DNA of 5,225 nucleotides from an uncultured Acidimicrobium sp. (GCA_903895515.1 CAITUB010000051.1:1-5225); one strand, 5' to 3'; positions 1 through 5,225 are shown, counted from the stretch's first letter. The notes: generated by a model from the sequence alone, not told the origin. Translations and numbers: made by a program.

Positions 1-1210
1 AGGAACAGGCAAAGGGTTCTCCATTGGTCGCGGACATTCGCGGGTGCGCAAATTTCCTGAAGCACTTGGTGAATACCCAGTGAGCGTGTTGGCAGAAGAA
101 ATTGCCACGCCTGGTGAAGGGCAAATAAAGGCGCTCATTACTTCGGGTGGAAACCCGGTGTTGTCTACGCCAAACACGCTTGCACTTGAAGAGAGCATGA
201 AGTCACTTGAGTTCATGGTGTCGGTTGACATTTACTTAAACGAAACCACTCGCTATGCCGACGTGATTTTGCCTTCGCCTTCACAGCTGGAGCGCAGCCA
301 CTTCGACTTGGTGTTCACCGGTTTCTCGGTACGCAACGTTGCCAACTACAGCGAGCCGGTGTTTGAGCGAGCAGCAGACCAACCAGATGAATGGGAAATT
401 TTGTTGAAGCTTGCAGGCATTGCACAAGGCATGGGTGCAAACGTGGATGTTTCAGTAGTGGACGACTTCACGCTTGATGCATTCATTGGCAGCATCACCA
501 AAGATTCAACGTCGCCAACGAATGGACTTACTGCAGAACAGATTCGCGAACAGCTTGATGCGGATGGCGCACGCGGAACCGAGCGCATGCTCGACCTCAT
601 GTTGCGCACTGGGCCATACGGCGATGGCTTCGGTGCGAACCCGAACGGCATCAGCCTTGCTCATATGAAAAAGCACCCGCATGGCATTGACTTTGGCCCA
701 CTAGAGCCACGCATTCCCGAAGCGTTGCGCACACCAAGTGGAAAAGTAGAACTTGCGCCGGCACCGTTGCTTGCCGACTTGCCGCGTCTTGCACAATCGA
801 TGAACGAATTCAACGACGAACAATTAGTGCTTGTTGGTCGTCGTCACTTGCGTTCAAATAATTCGTGGATGCACAACATTGAAGTGTTGGTGAAAGGTAA
901 AGCACGTTGCACATTGCAAATGCATCCGAATGATGCACAACGTGTTGGCGTGAAAGAGGGAAGTGTTGCGCGCATTGCCAGCAGAGTTGGTGCAGTAGAT
1001 GCAGTTGTTGAATTAACCAGTGACATTCGCGAACGTGTAGTCAGTCTTCCGCACGGTTGGGGTCACGACATGAGTGGTACACGCATGAACGTTGCTGCGA
1101 AACGCGCGGGCGTGAACTCGAATGTGCTCACCGATGAGAACGAGATGGACCCGCTTTCGGGAAATTCGGTGATGAACGGCATTCCGGTCACCATTACACC
1201 CGTTGGATGA
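1..1210 (+). CDS. Molybdopterin-dependent oxidoreductase, C-terminal part (5' end outside window)
   Basis: The frame is open from base 2, so the GTG at 44 is internal and not a start. 402 residues are visible, numbered here from base 2. The fragment resembles the large catalytic subunit of the formate dehydrogenase/nitrate reductase/DMSO reductase superfamily. Seen: GRGHSRVR (residues 9-16), a TSGGNP loop (about 46-51), and YADVILPSPSQLERSH (85-100), the 'ET..ADVVLP' region typical of the molybdopterin oxidoreductase domain. From about residue 275 (LVLVGRRHLRSNNSWMHN) to the end lies the molybdopterin dinucleotide-binding domain, finishing with a DPLSGNSVMNGIPVTITP tail common in actinobacterial homologues. 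The N-terminal part, which would carry any Fe-S cysteines and the Mo ligand (Cys, Sec or Ser), is missing, so substrate and subtype cannot be assigned. The family is usually about 700-760 aa, so a little over half is present. No frameshift is seen. Stop TGA at 1208-1210. Confidence 0.9.
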   Translation, partial: GTGKGFSIGRGHSRVRKFPEALGEYPVSVLAEEIATPGEGQIKALITSGGNPVLSTPNTLALEESMKSLEFMVSVDIYLNETTRYADVILPSPSQLERSHFDLVFTGFSVRNVANYSEPVFERAADQPDEWEILLKLAGIAQGMGANVDVSVVDDFTLDAFIGSITKDSTSPTNGLTAEQIREQLDADGARGTERMLDLMLRTGPYGDGFGANPNGISLAHMKKHPHGIDFGPLEPRIPEALRTPSGKVELAPAPLLADLPRLAQSMNEFNDEQLVLVGRRHLRSNNSWMHNIEVLVKGKARCTLQMHPNDAQRVGVKEGSVARIASRVGAVDAVVELTSDIRERVVSLPHGWGHDMSGTRMNVAAKRAGVNSNVLTDENEMDPLSGNSVMNGIPVTITPVG

Positions 1211-1213
1211 CAG

Positions 1214-1319
1214 TTATCAACAGGCTGTGAGTGGGTTGTCCACCGATATAACCCACAATCCACAAGGGTTTCCACAGTTAATTTTTTTAATTCACAGGGT
1301 TATCCACTTCCTTCCCACA
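1214..1319 (+). promoter_or_regulatory. Cluster of DnaA-box-like 9-mers
   Basis: Seven 9-mers resembling the DnaA box (TTATCCACA, with TTGTCCACA and TTTTCCACA as known variants) lie in 106 bases, all in the same orientation. They are TTATCAACA (1214-1222), TTGTCCACC (1236-1244), CAATCCACA (1256-1264), GTTTCCACA (1268-1276), TAATTCACA (1288-1296), TTATCCACT (1300-1308) and CTTCCCACA (1311-1319). Four differ from a box variant at one position and the other three at two. Start-to-start spacings are 22, 20, 12, 20, 12 and 11 bases, roughly one or two helical turns. An AT-rich tract TTAATTTTTTTAATT (1278-1292) lies inside and overlaps the fifth box. A DnaA-binding control or titration site is the likeliest reading. 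A replication origin is less likely, because none of the usual origin neighbours (dnaA, dnaN, rpmH) is visible. No exact TTATCCACA occurs, so binding is unproven. Confidence 0.6.
1231..1256. repeat. Inverted repeat GTGGGTT / AACCCAC
   Basis: Perfect 7-base arms (1231-1237 and 1250-1256) are separated by 12 bases, starting 21 bases after the stop of the oxidoreductase gene. The arms overlap the second and third DnaA-box-like 9-mers. It could fold in the transcript of the upstream gene, but the nearest T run (1282-1288) is about 25 bases past the stem, so it is not a convincing terminator. AACCC (1250-1254) can alternatively pair with GGGTT (1266-1270). Confidence 0.4.
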
Positions 1320-1366
1320 GGGGTAACCCCGTATCATTCGGTTCAACGCTGCATTGAGACGTTTCG

Positions 1367-1386
1367 AAGTCATTTATGACTTTTTT
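1367..1386 (+). terminator. Weak Rho-independent terminator candidate for the oxidoreductase transcript
   Basis: Arms AAGTCA (1367-1372) and TGACTT (1377-1382) enclose a TTTA loop and run directly into a T tract covering 1381-1386. This is the only hairpin with an adjoining T run between the oxidoreductase gene and the nrdJ promoter. The stem is short and AT-rich, so termination would be inefficient. The same bases form a near-palindrome (AAGTCAT-TT-ATGACTT) that could instead be a protein-binding site. Confidence 0.35.
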
Positions 1387-1459
1387 ATGTCAATTTGCGC
1401 GAGGGCCTCAAGCCCTTATCCAGTAAGGCTCAGAAGGTGGTCGCAGAACACGAGGATGA

Positions 1460-1488
1460 TTGACAAGGGGTAATTACAATGCTGTAAT
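1460..1488 (+). promoter_or_regulatory. Housekeeping-type promoter of nrdJ
   Basis: A consensus -35 TTGACA (1460-1465) is followed by a 17-base spacer and a -10 TGTAAT (1483-1488), one base off TATAAT. TGC immediately before the -10 gives an extended -10 element. Transcription should start near 1494-1496, leaving a leader of about 175 nt before the nrdJ ATG. The -10 lies in an inverted repeat ATTACA (1473-1478) / TGTAAT (1483-1488). This is the best promoter match in the window; the start site itself is inferred. Confidence 0.75.
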
Positions 1489-1491
1489 CAT

Positions 1492-1507
1492 TCCCTACCA
1501 GTTGTGG
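1492..1507. promoter_or_regulatory. Candidate upstream NrdR box (weaker)
   Basis: The 16-mer TCCCTACCAGTTGTGG keeps the outer invariant parts of the NrdR consensus (acaCwAtATaTwGtgt), namely CTA on the left and TTG on the right, but loses the central AT. Its right half GTTGTGG is identical to that of the stronger box downstream. The two centres are 42 bp apart, four helical turns, matching the tandem, helically phased arrangement known for NrdR operators. It covers the predicted transcription start. Taken alone the match is poor; the spacing and shared half-site are the main support. Confidence 0.45.
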
Positions 1508-1533
1508 GCGGATCTGCAAAGGGGACAGTTTCA

Positions 1534-1549
1534 CCACAACATGTTGTGG
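1534..1549. promoter_or_regulatory. NrdR box within an 18-bp perfect palindrome
   Basis: ACCACAACATGTTGTGGT (1533-1550) is a perfect palindrome. Its inner 16 bases match the NrdR consensus acaCwAtATaTwGtgt at 12 of 16 positions, including every strongly conserved one (C, w, A, AT, T, w, G). NrdR is the ATP/dATP-sensing Zn-ribbon repressor of ribonucleotide reductase genes, so an operator here fits the gene that follows. The site is about 40 bases downstream of the predicted transcription start, a roadblock or looping position with the upstream box. No nrdR gene is in the window. Confidence 0.72.
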
Positions 1550-1565
1550 TCTTGAAAAAGACCAC
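1546..1565 (+). repeat. Perfect 8-bp hairpin with GAAA tetraloop
   Basis: GTGGTCTT and AAGACCAC pair without mismatch around GAAA, a GNRA-type tetraloop that stabilises RNA hairpins and often serves as a tertiary docking element. Its 5' arm includes GTGGT, the right half of the NrdR palindrome, so this RNA hairpin and the palindrome's own fold exclude each other. Confidence 0.7.
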
Positions 1566-1586
1566 GGCTAGTGGATGGCCTGACCC

Positions 1587-1625
1587 CCTTGGAAATCCCT
1601 CCAGAGCTTGTGGATTCAAGGTTTT
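1587..1625 (+). terminator. Terminator-like hairpin in the nrdJ leader
   Basis: CCTTG (1587-1591) pairs with CAAGG (1617-1621) and AATCC (1594-1598) with GGATT (1612-1616), giving ten pairs with a two-base bulge (1592-1593) and a 13-base loop. TTTT (1622-1625) follows directly. The T run is short, so termination would be partial. The base of the stem overlaps the 3' arm of the enclosing stem 1519-1528/1580-1590, so one fold blocks the other. A purely translational role is also possible: CCCTCC (1597-1602) in this stem could pair with the ribosome binding site at 1654-1659 with one mismatch. Confidence 0.4.
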
Positions 1626-1653
1626 AAGCGGTTTTATACATTCGAAAAAATAC

Positions 1654-1659
1654 GGAAGG
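1654..1659 (+). promoter_or_regulatory. Ribosome binding site deciding the nrdJ start
   Basis: GGAAGG ends nine bases before the ATG at 1669. The longer in-frame alternative, GTG at 1504, overlaps the upstream NrdR-type box and lies within about ten bases of the predicted transcript start, with no room for a binding site on the transcript. It would add 55 residues that do not look like family sequence. This site therefore supports 1669. Confidence 0.75.
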
Positions 1660-1668
1660 CAAAGCAAT

Positions 1669-4473
1669 ATGTCACTCGCACCAGAGCGTCTCACCATCGG
1701 CATCGGCCGCAAGTTCACCTCACCTGGTGTTCACCCATACGACCAAGTGGTCTGGGAAAAGCGCGATGCGCGCATCAACAACTGGAAAGACGGAACCATC
1801 GCGTTCGAACAACTCGGCGTCGAGTTCCCAGTTGGCTGGTCACTAAACGCAACCAACATCGTTACGCAGAAGTACTTCCGCGGAACCCCAGGCACGTCAG
1901 AGCGCGAGCACTCATTGCGCCAGGTCATCGACCGCGTTGCCAACACCATTTCCGATTGGGGCATCGAGGGCGGCTACTTCGCCGACACCAACGAAGCTGA
2001 CGCATTCCGCGACGAACTGAAGTTCATCTTGGTAACGCAGCGCGCAGCATTCAACTCACCAGTGTGGTTCAACATTGGTGTGCCGGGTGTTCCACAGCAG
2101 GCAAGTGCTTGCTTCATCCTTGCAACCGAAGACACCATGGACGGCATCTTGAATTGGTACCGCGAAGAAGGAATCATCTTCAAGGGTGGCTCGGGTGCAG
2201 GTATCAACTTGTCCAACATTCGTTCAAGTGCAGAGCACTTGAAGGGCGGCGGAACCGCATCGGGTCCTGTCAGCTTCATGCGCGGTGCAGACTCATCTGC
2301 AGGAACCATTAAGTCGGGCGGCAAAACACGTCGCGCAGCAAAAATGGTTGTGCTCAATGTCGATCACCCAGACGTTGAAGAATTCATCTGGTGCAAGACC
2401 CGTGAAGAGCAGAAGGCACGTGCATTGCGCGACGCCGGCTTCGACATGGATCTCGACGGAAAAGATTCATTCTCGGTTCAGTACCAGAACGCAAACAACT
2501 CAGTTCGCGTAAGCGATGAGTTCATGTACGCAGTGAAGGAAGACCGCGACTGGACATTCCGTGCAGTAAAAGACGGTTCACCAGTTCGCAACGTTCGTGC
2601 ACGCGACTTGTGGCGCCAAATTGCCACCGCTTCGTGGGAATGCGCAGACCCTGGTTTGCAATTCGACACCACCATCAACAAGTGGCACACCGCGCATGCA
2701 GCAGGTCGTATTAACGGCTCGAACCCATGCTCCGAATACATGCACATCGACAACTCGGCATGCAACCTTTCATCCATCAACTTGCTCAAGTTCTTGAGCG
2801 ACGACGACATCTTCGACGTAGACGCATACCGTCACACCATCGAAGTAATGTTCACCGCGCAAGAAATTCTTGTTGGTAACGCCGACTACCCAACGGAAAA
2901 GATTGGCGAAAACAGCCGCTTGTTCCGTCAGCTTGGTCTTGGTTACGCAAACATCGGTGCGTTGCTCATGGCGCTTGGTATGCCGTACGACTCCACAGGT
3001 GGACGCGCATGGGCGGGTGCACTTACCTCAATGATGACGGGCCATGCATACGCAACCAGCGCACGCATCGCCAGCCGCATGGGACCATTCGCAGGCTTCG
3101 CAGCGAACGAGCGCTACATGCTCAACGTGTTGCGCATGCACCGCGATGCAAACACTGAAATTGACAACATCGATGTTGTACAGCGCGACTTGGTCGACGC
3201 AGCAACACTCGCATGGGACAACGCAGTGCGCGACGGCGAAGAGTACGGCGTGCGTAACAGCCAGGCAACTGTGCTTGCACCAACCGGAACTATTGGCCTC
3301 ATGATGGACTGCGATACCACGGGTATCGAGCCAGACCTTGGTCTTGTGAAGTTCAAGAAGCTCGTAGGCGGTGGCAACATGTCAATCGTCAACCAGACAG
3401 TGCCACGTGCATTGAAGAACTTGGGTTACGAAGGTCCAGTTGTCGACCGCATCATTGCGTACATCGACACCAACAAGACCATCGTTGGTTCACCAGACTT
3501 GAAGGCAGAGCACTTGCCAGTGTTCGCCTGCTCAATGGGTGACAACACCATTCACTACGAAGGTCACGTACGCATGATGGCTGCAGCTCAGCCGTTCTTG
3601 TCGGGCGCAATCTCGAAGACCGTGAACATGCCAGAGGAAGCAACCATCGAAGACATCGAAGCTCTGCACATGATGTCGTGGGAACTTGGCATCAAGGCTG
3701 TTGCTATCTACCGCGACAACTGCAAAGTTGGTCAGCCACTTTCCACCGCCAAGAAAGACGGTGAAAAGGGAACCGCAGATGCACATGCAGCAGCAACGCA
3801 AGTTGTTGAGCGTGTAGTCGAGAAGATTGTGAACCAGCCAGTACGCCAGAAGTTGCCACGCTCACGTCGCGGACGCACCTTCGAATTCCGCGTTGCTGAT
3901 TGCAAGGGCTTTGCAACCATCGGTGAATACGAAGACGGTCGCCCAGGCGAAGTGTTCCTCACCGTGTCGAAGCAAGGTTCAACACTTGCAGGCATCATGG
4001 ATAGCTTCGCAAAGAGCGTGTCGTATGGCCTTCAGTACGGAGTGCCATTGCGCGCTTTCGTTGAAGCGTTCATCAACACCCGCTTCGAGCCAGCCGGCAT
4101 GACCGATGACTCCGACATTCGTATGGCGTCATCCATCATTGACTACTTATTCCGTCGCCTAGCAGTTGAATATCTATCGACTGACGAGCGTGCAGAACTT
4201 GGTATCTACACCCGCGAAGAGCGCATGCAGCCAACACTGCCAGGCGTTGAAGAGTCGGTAACCGACACCGCACAAGGCGTAGACGTGATCAGCGATCCAA
4301 AGACCATTCCATCGGTGCAAGATCTTGTTGCACAAATGGATGCGTCGGCACATGCAGCAGCAACACCAGCAAAAACTGGCGCCATCTGCTCATCATGTGG
4401 CTCAGCCAACATGCAGCGCGCAGGTGCGTGCTACGTATGTGGCGATTGCGGATCTTCGAGCGGCTGCTCCTGA
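1669..4473 (+). CDS. nrdJ: Vitamin B12-dependent (class II) ribonucleotide reductase, 934 aa
   Basis: Cytosolic enzyme that reduces ribonucleoside diphosphates to deoxyribonucleotides, using adenosylcobalamin to create a cysteine thiyl radical; it works without oxygen and has no separate radical subunit. Seen, numbering from ATG 1669: N-terminal GVHPYDQVVWEKRDA; C148 (QASACFI) and C365 (DNSACNLSS), the disulfide-forming pair; C354 in NPCSE (N352, E356), the thiyl radical site, 11 residues before C365 as in characterised class II enzymes; phosphate loop APTGTIG (537-543). After a charged linker (about 690-733) comes a TSCPD-type domain (about 735-835). The tail has CxxC pairs 907/910 and 921/924, then C927 and C933, likely Zn ribbon plus the redox relay to thioredoxin. 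The length suits the long actinobacterial form, and nothing is truncated. ATG 1669 is chosen because of its ribosome binding site and because family similarity begins shortly after it. NrdR-type operators and a structured leader precede it. Codon use matches the neighbours. Confidence 0.96.
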   Translation: MSLAPERLTIGIGRKFTSPGVHPYDQVVWEKRDARINNWKDGTIAFEQLGVEFPVGWSLNATNIVTQKYFRGTPGTSEREHSLRQVIDRVANTISDWGIEGGYFADTNEADAFRDELKFILVTQRAAFNSPVWFNIGVPGVPQQASACFILATEDTMDGILNWYREEGIIFKGGSGAGINLSNIRSSAEHLKGGGTASGPVSFMRGADSSAGTIKSGGKTRRAAKMVVLNVDHPDVEEFIWCKTREEQKARALRDAGFDMDLDGKDSFSVQYQNANNSVRVSDEFMYAVKEDRDWTFRAVKDGSPVRNVRARDLWRQIATASWECADPGLQFDTTINKWHTAHAAGRINGSNPCSEYMHIDNSACNLSSINLLKFLSDDDIFDVDAYRHTIEVMFTAQEILVGNADYPTEKIGENSRLFRQLGLGYANIGALLMALGMPYDSTGGRAWAGALTSMMTGHAYATSARIASRMGPFAGFAANERYMLNVLRMHRDANTEIDNIDVVQRDLVDAATLAWDNAVRDGEEYGVRNSQATVLAPTGTIGLMMDCDTTGIEPDLGLVKFKKLVGGGNMSIVNQTVPRALKNLGYEGPVVDRIIAYIDTNKTIVGSPDLKAEHLPVFACSMGDNTIHYEGHVRMMAAAQPFLSGAISKTVNMPEEATIEDIEALHMMSWELGIKAVAIYRDNCKVGQPLSTAKKDGEKGTADAHAAATQVVERVVEKIVNQPVRQKLPRSRRGRTFEFRVADCKGFATIGEYEDGRPGEVFLTVSKQGSTLAGIMDSFAKSVSYGLQYGVPLRAFVEAFINTRFEPAGMTDDSDIRMASSIIDYLFRRLAVEYLSTDERAELGIYTREERMQPTLPGVEESVTDTAQGVDVISDPKTIPSVQDLVAQMDASAHAAATPAKTGAICSSCGSANMQRAGACYVCGDCGSSSGCS

Positions 4474-4497
4474 TCTAACGCTGCGAAGCACCATCTC

Positions 4498-5225
4498 ATG
4501 ACCAACGTTCGCGCAATGTTGGTTGGCAATGTTGATGGTGTTTGGACGCGACGCATTGAAACCCTCACCAGTGATTCACTTGGTGAGGGTGATGTGCTTA
4601 TTGAAGTTGAGTATTCGTGCATCAACTACAAGGACGGGCTCGCGACTTCTGAAAAGGGAAAAGTTGCGCGCATTGATCCATTAATTCCAGGCGTTGACCT
4701 TGCTGGAACTGTTGTGGAATCGAGCGATGCTTCGATTGCTGTTGGTTCAAAGGTCATTGTTCATGGCAACGACATTGGTGTTGCGCACAACGGTGGTTTT
4801 GCAACCATGGCTCGCGTTCCAGGCAAGTGGGTTATCCCAATGCCTGCAGGCCTGACCACAAAGACCGCGATGATGGTGGGTACTGCAGGTTTCACTGCAG
4901 CCATGTCGGTAGACGCGCTCGAGCGCGCGGGACTGATGACAGGAACTGGTCCTGTCATTGTTACGGGAGCAACTGGTGGCGTTGGCTCGTATGCAGTGGG
5001 CATGTTGGCTGCGCGTGGTTACGAAGTGGTTGCTAGTACAGGCAAGGCAAGTGAAGTCGATTGGCTGAAGTCGATTGGCGCCTCAGACACTATTGACCGC
5101 AGCGAAACCTCGGTTGAGCAAATAAAGCCATTGGAAAAAGAGCGTTGGGCTGGCGCAGTGGACTGCGTCGGCGGAAACACGCTTGCTTATGTATTGCGCA
5201 CTCTGAAATATGGCGCGTCAGTTGC
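4498..5225 (+). CDS. YhdH/AcuI-family NADPH-dependent oxidoreductase (3' end outside window)
   Basis: 242 complete codons are visible of a family usually about 325-330 aa. It is a medium-chain dehydrogenase/reductase without catalytic zinc. Members reduce acryloyl-CoA to propionyl-CoA with NADPH (AcuI) or act as quinone oxidoreductases (YhdH). Seen: RAMLV at the start, like the N terminus of E. coli YhdH; NYKDGL (43-48) followed by KGK; PGVDLAGTV (64-72); a GGFATMARV segment near residue 100; GTAGFTA (128-134); and the Rossmann dinucleotide loop TGATGGVGS (156-164), then GYEVVASTGK, KSIGASDTIDR and ERWAGAVDCVGG, all in family order. The substrate cannot be decided here; no acyl-CoA or DMSP pathway gene is in view. 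It begins 24 bases after the nrdJ stop with no terminator between, so read-through from nrdJ is likely. The ribosome binding site is poor, which leaves some doubt about the start; the next ATG, at 4516, would remove part of the conserved N terminus. Confidence 0.9.
   Translation, partial: MTNVRAMLVGNVDGVWTRRIETLTSDSLGEGDVLIEVEYSCINYKDGLATSEKGKVARIDPLIPGVDLAGTVVESSDASIAVGSKVIVHGNDIGVAHNGGFATMARVPGKWVIPMPAGLTTKTAMMVGTAGFTAAMSVDALERAGLMTGTGPVIVTGATGGVGSYAVGMLAARGYEVVASTGKASEVDWLKSIGASDTIDRSETSVEQIKPLEKERWAGAVDCVGGNTLAYVLRTLKYGASV
4501..4523 (+). repeat. Hairpin immediately after the acuI-like start codon
   Basis: ACCAACGTT (4501-4509) pairs with AATGTTGGT (4515-4523) through nine pairs, one of them G-U, around a CGCGC loop. 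The first stem base directly follows the ATG at 4498-4500. There is no T run, so it is not a terminator; in RNA it would sit under the initiating ribosome and could lower translation. Confidence 0.5.
4561..4590 (+). repeat. Perfect 10-bp inverted repeat inside the acuI-like gene
   Basis: ACCCTCACCA (4561-4570) and TGGTGAGGGT (4581-4590) are exact reverse complements, ten bases apart. The spacer GTGATTCACT can extend the stem by GTG/CAC pairs with one bulged base, giving about 13 pairs. It encodes residues 22-31 of the protein, in a stretch that varies within the family. No T run follows. It could be an RNA structure or a protein-binding site; it could also be chance. Confidence 0.55.

Larger units (their letters stand above)
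1501..1625 (+). promoter_or_regulatory. Structured nrdJ leader RNA with competing stems (riboswitch/attenuator-like)
   Basis: Several complementary segments share arms and cannot all pair. (a) GTTGTGG 1501-1507 with CCACAAC 1534-1540. (b) The self-complementary 1533-1550. (c) GTGGTCTT 1546-1553 with AAGACCAC 1558-1565, a perfect 8-bp stem closed by a GAAA tetraloop. (d) CCAC 1562-1565 with GTGG 1571-1574. (e) AAGGGG/CAG 1519-1528 with CTG/CCCCTT 1580-1590, enclosing (c) and (d). (f) CCTTG+AATCC 1587-1598 with GGATTCAAGG 1612-1621, which takes bases from (e) and is followed by TTTT. This resembles an antiterminator/terminator layout. I do not see the conserved B12-box or other signatures of a cobalamin riboswitch. 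From memory, a candidate structured RNA named after nrdJ has been reported upstream of such genes; I cannot say whether this matches it. Pairings were found by eye, with no energy calculation. Confidence 0.5.
1211..1668. other. 458-base intergenic regulatory region upstream of nrdJ
   Basis: I see no credible gene here on either strand; the short open frames lack ribosome binding sites and recognisable protein content. In order the region contains a DnaA-box-like cluster (1214-1319), a short inverted repeat GGGGT-A-ACCCC (1320-1330), a terminator-like hairpin (1367-1386), two small overlapping hairpins without T runs (1402-1416 and 1414-1428), the nrdJ promoter (1460-1488), NrdR-box-like operators, and a structured leader with the ribosome binding site. 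Composition is more AT-rich and patchy than in the flanking genes. Confidence 0.85.

Noticed and set aside
1214..1319. Chromosomal origin of replication
   Set aside because: The boxes and AT-rich tract fit, but flanking genes are an oxidoreductase and nrdJ rather than dnaA, dnaN or rpmH, and no perfect box is present. Kept only as a DnaA-type cluster.
1388..1393. Minus-strand promoter with TTGACA
   Set aside because: A perfect -35 hexamer exists on the minus strand, but nothing like TATAAT occurs at the right distance and no minus-strand gene follows.
1402..1428. Two overlapping hairpins (AGGGC/GCCCT and CCTTA/TAAGG)
   Set aside because: Five-base arms, no T run, and upstream of the nrdJ promoter; too weak to call a terminator or switch.
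1608..1640. Second promoter close to nrdJ (TATACA at 1635-1640)
   Set aside because: The -10 matches at only four of six positions and no good -35 lies at 16-18 bases; the 1460-1488 promoter is far better.
1501..1668. Cobalamin riboswitch in the nrdJ leader
   Set aside because: Plausible because NrdJ needs adenosylcobalamin, but I find neither the conserved B12-box nor the other core segments, and the leader is short for that class.
1504..1668. 55-residue N-terminal extension of NrdJ
   Set aside because: It overlaps the operators and leader RNA, lacks a ribosome binding site, and does not look like family sequence.
1974..2357. Minus-strand open frames inside nrdJ and the oxidoreductase gene
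   Set aside because: They mirror strongly coding plus-strand frames, lack ribosome sites and recognisable domains; treated as shadows.
1..5225. CRISPR array, insertion sequence, tRNA or rRNA
   Set aside because: No regularly spaced long direct repeats, transposase-like frames, terminal inverted repeats or tRNA/rRNA-like folds were seen.

Overview
The window looks like ordinary chromosome from an actinobacterium with a moderate GC content (about half by eye, not computed). The main reason is the central gene, a long actinobacterial-type adenosylcobalamin-dependent ribonucleotide reductase (NrdJ). This taxonomic call is inference. An aquatic, lower-GC actinobacterial or acidimicrobial lineage would fit, but the window has no rRNA or other phylogenetic marker.

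Layout, all on the + strand: (1) positions 1-1210 hold the 3' part of a molybdopterin-dependent oxidoreductase gene. (2) Positions 1211-1668 are a 458-base intergenic region without a gene but dense in signals. It holds a same-strand cluster of DnaA-box-like 9-mers (1214-1319), a weak terminator-like hairpin (1367-1386), a very good sigma70-type promoter (1460-1488), two NrdR-box-like operators whose centres are 42 bp apart (1492-1507 and 1534-1549), and a roughly 175-nt leader RNA with several mutually exclusive stems. The leader ends in a hairpin followed by a short T run, and then the nrdJ ribosome binding site. (3) Positions 1669-4473 encode NrdJ (934 aa), with all catalytic cysteines visible. 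(4) After only 24 bases, positions 4498-5225 encode the first 242 residues of a YhdH/AcuI-type NADPH-dependent quinone or acryloyl-CoA reductase, cut by the window end.

The three proteins belong to well-known families. The part worth attention is the nrdJ control region. Here a DnaA-type cluster, an NrdR operator pair and a switch-like structured leader precede one gene that makes deoxyribonucleotides for replication. One 18-bp palindrome appears to serve both as a DNA operator and as a pairing arm in the leader RNA. No cobalamin riboswitch is recognisable, although the enzyme depends on B12.
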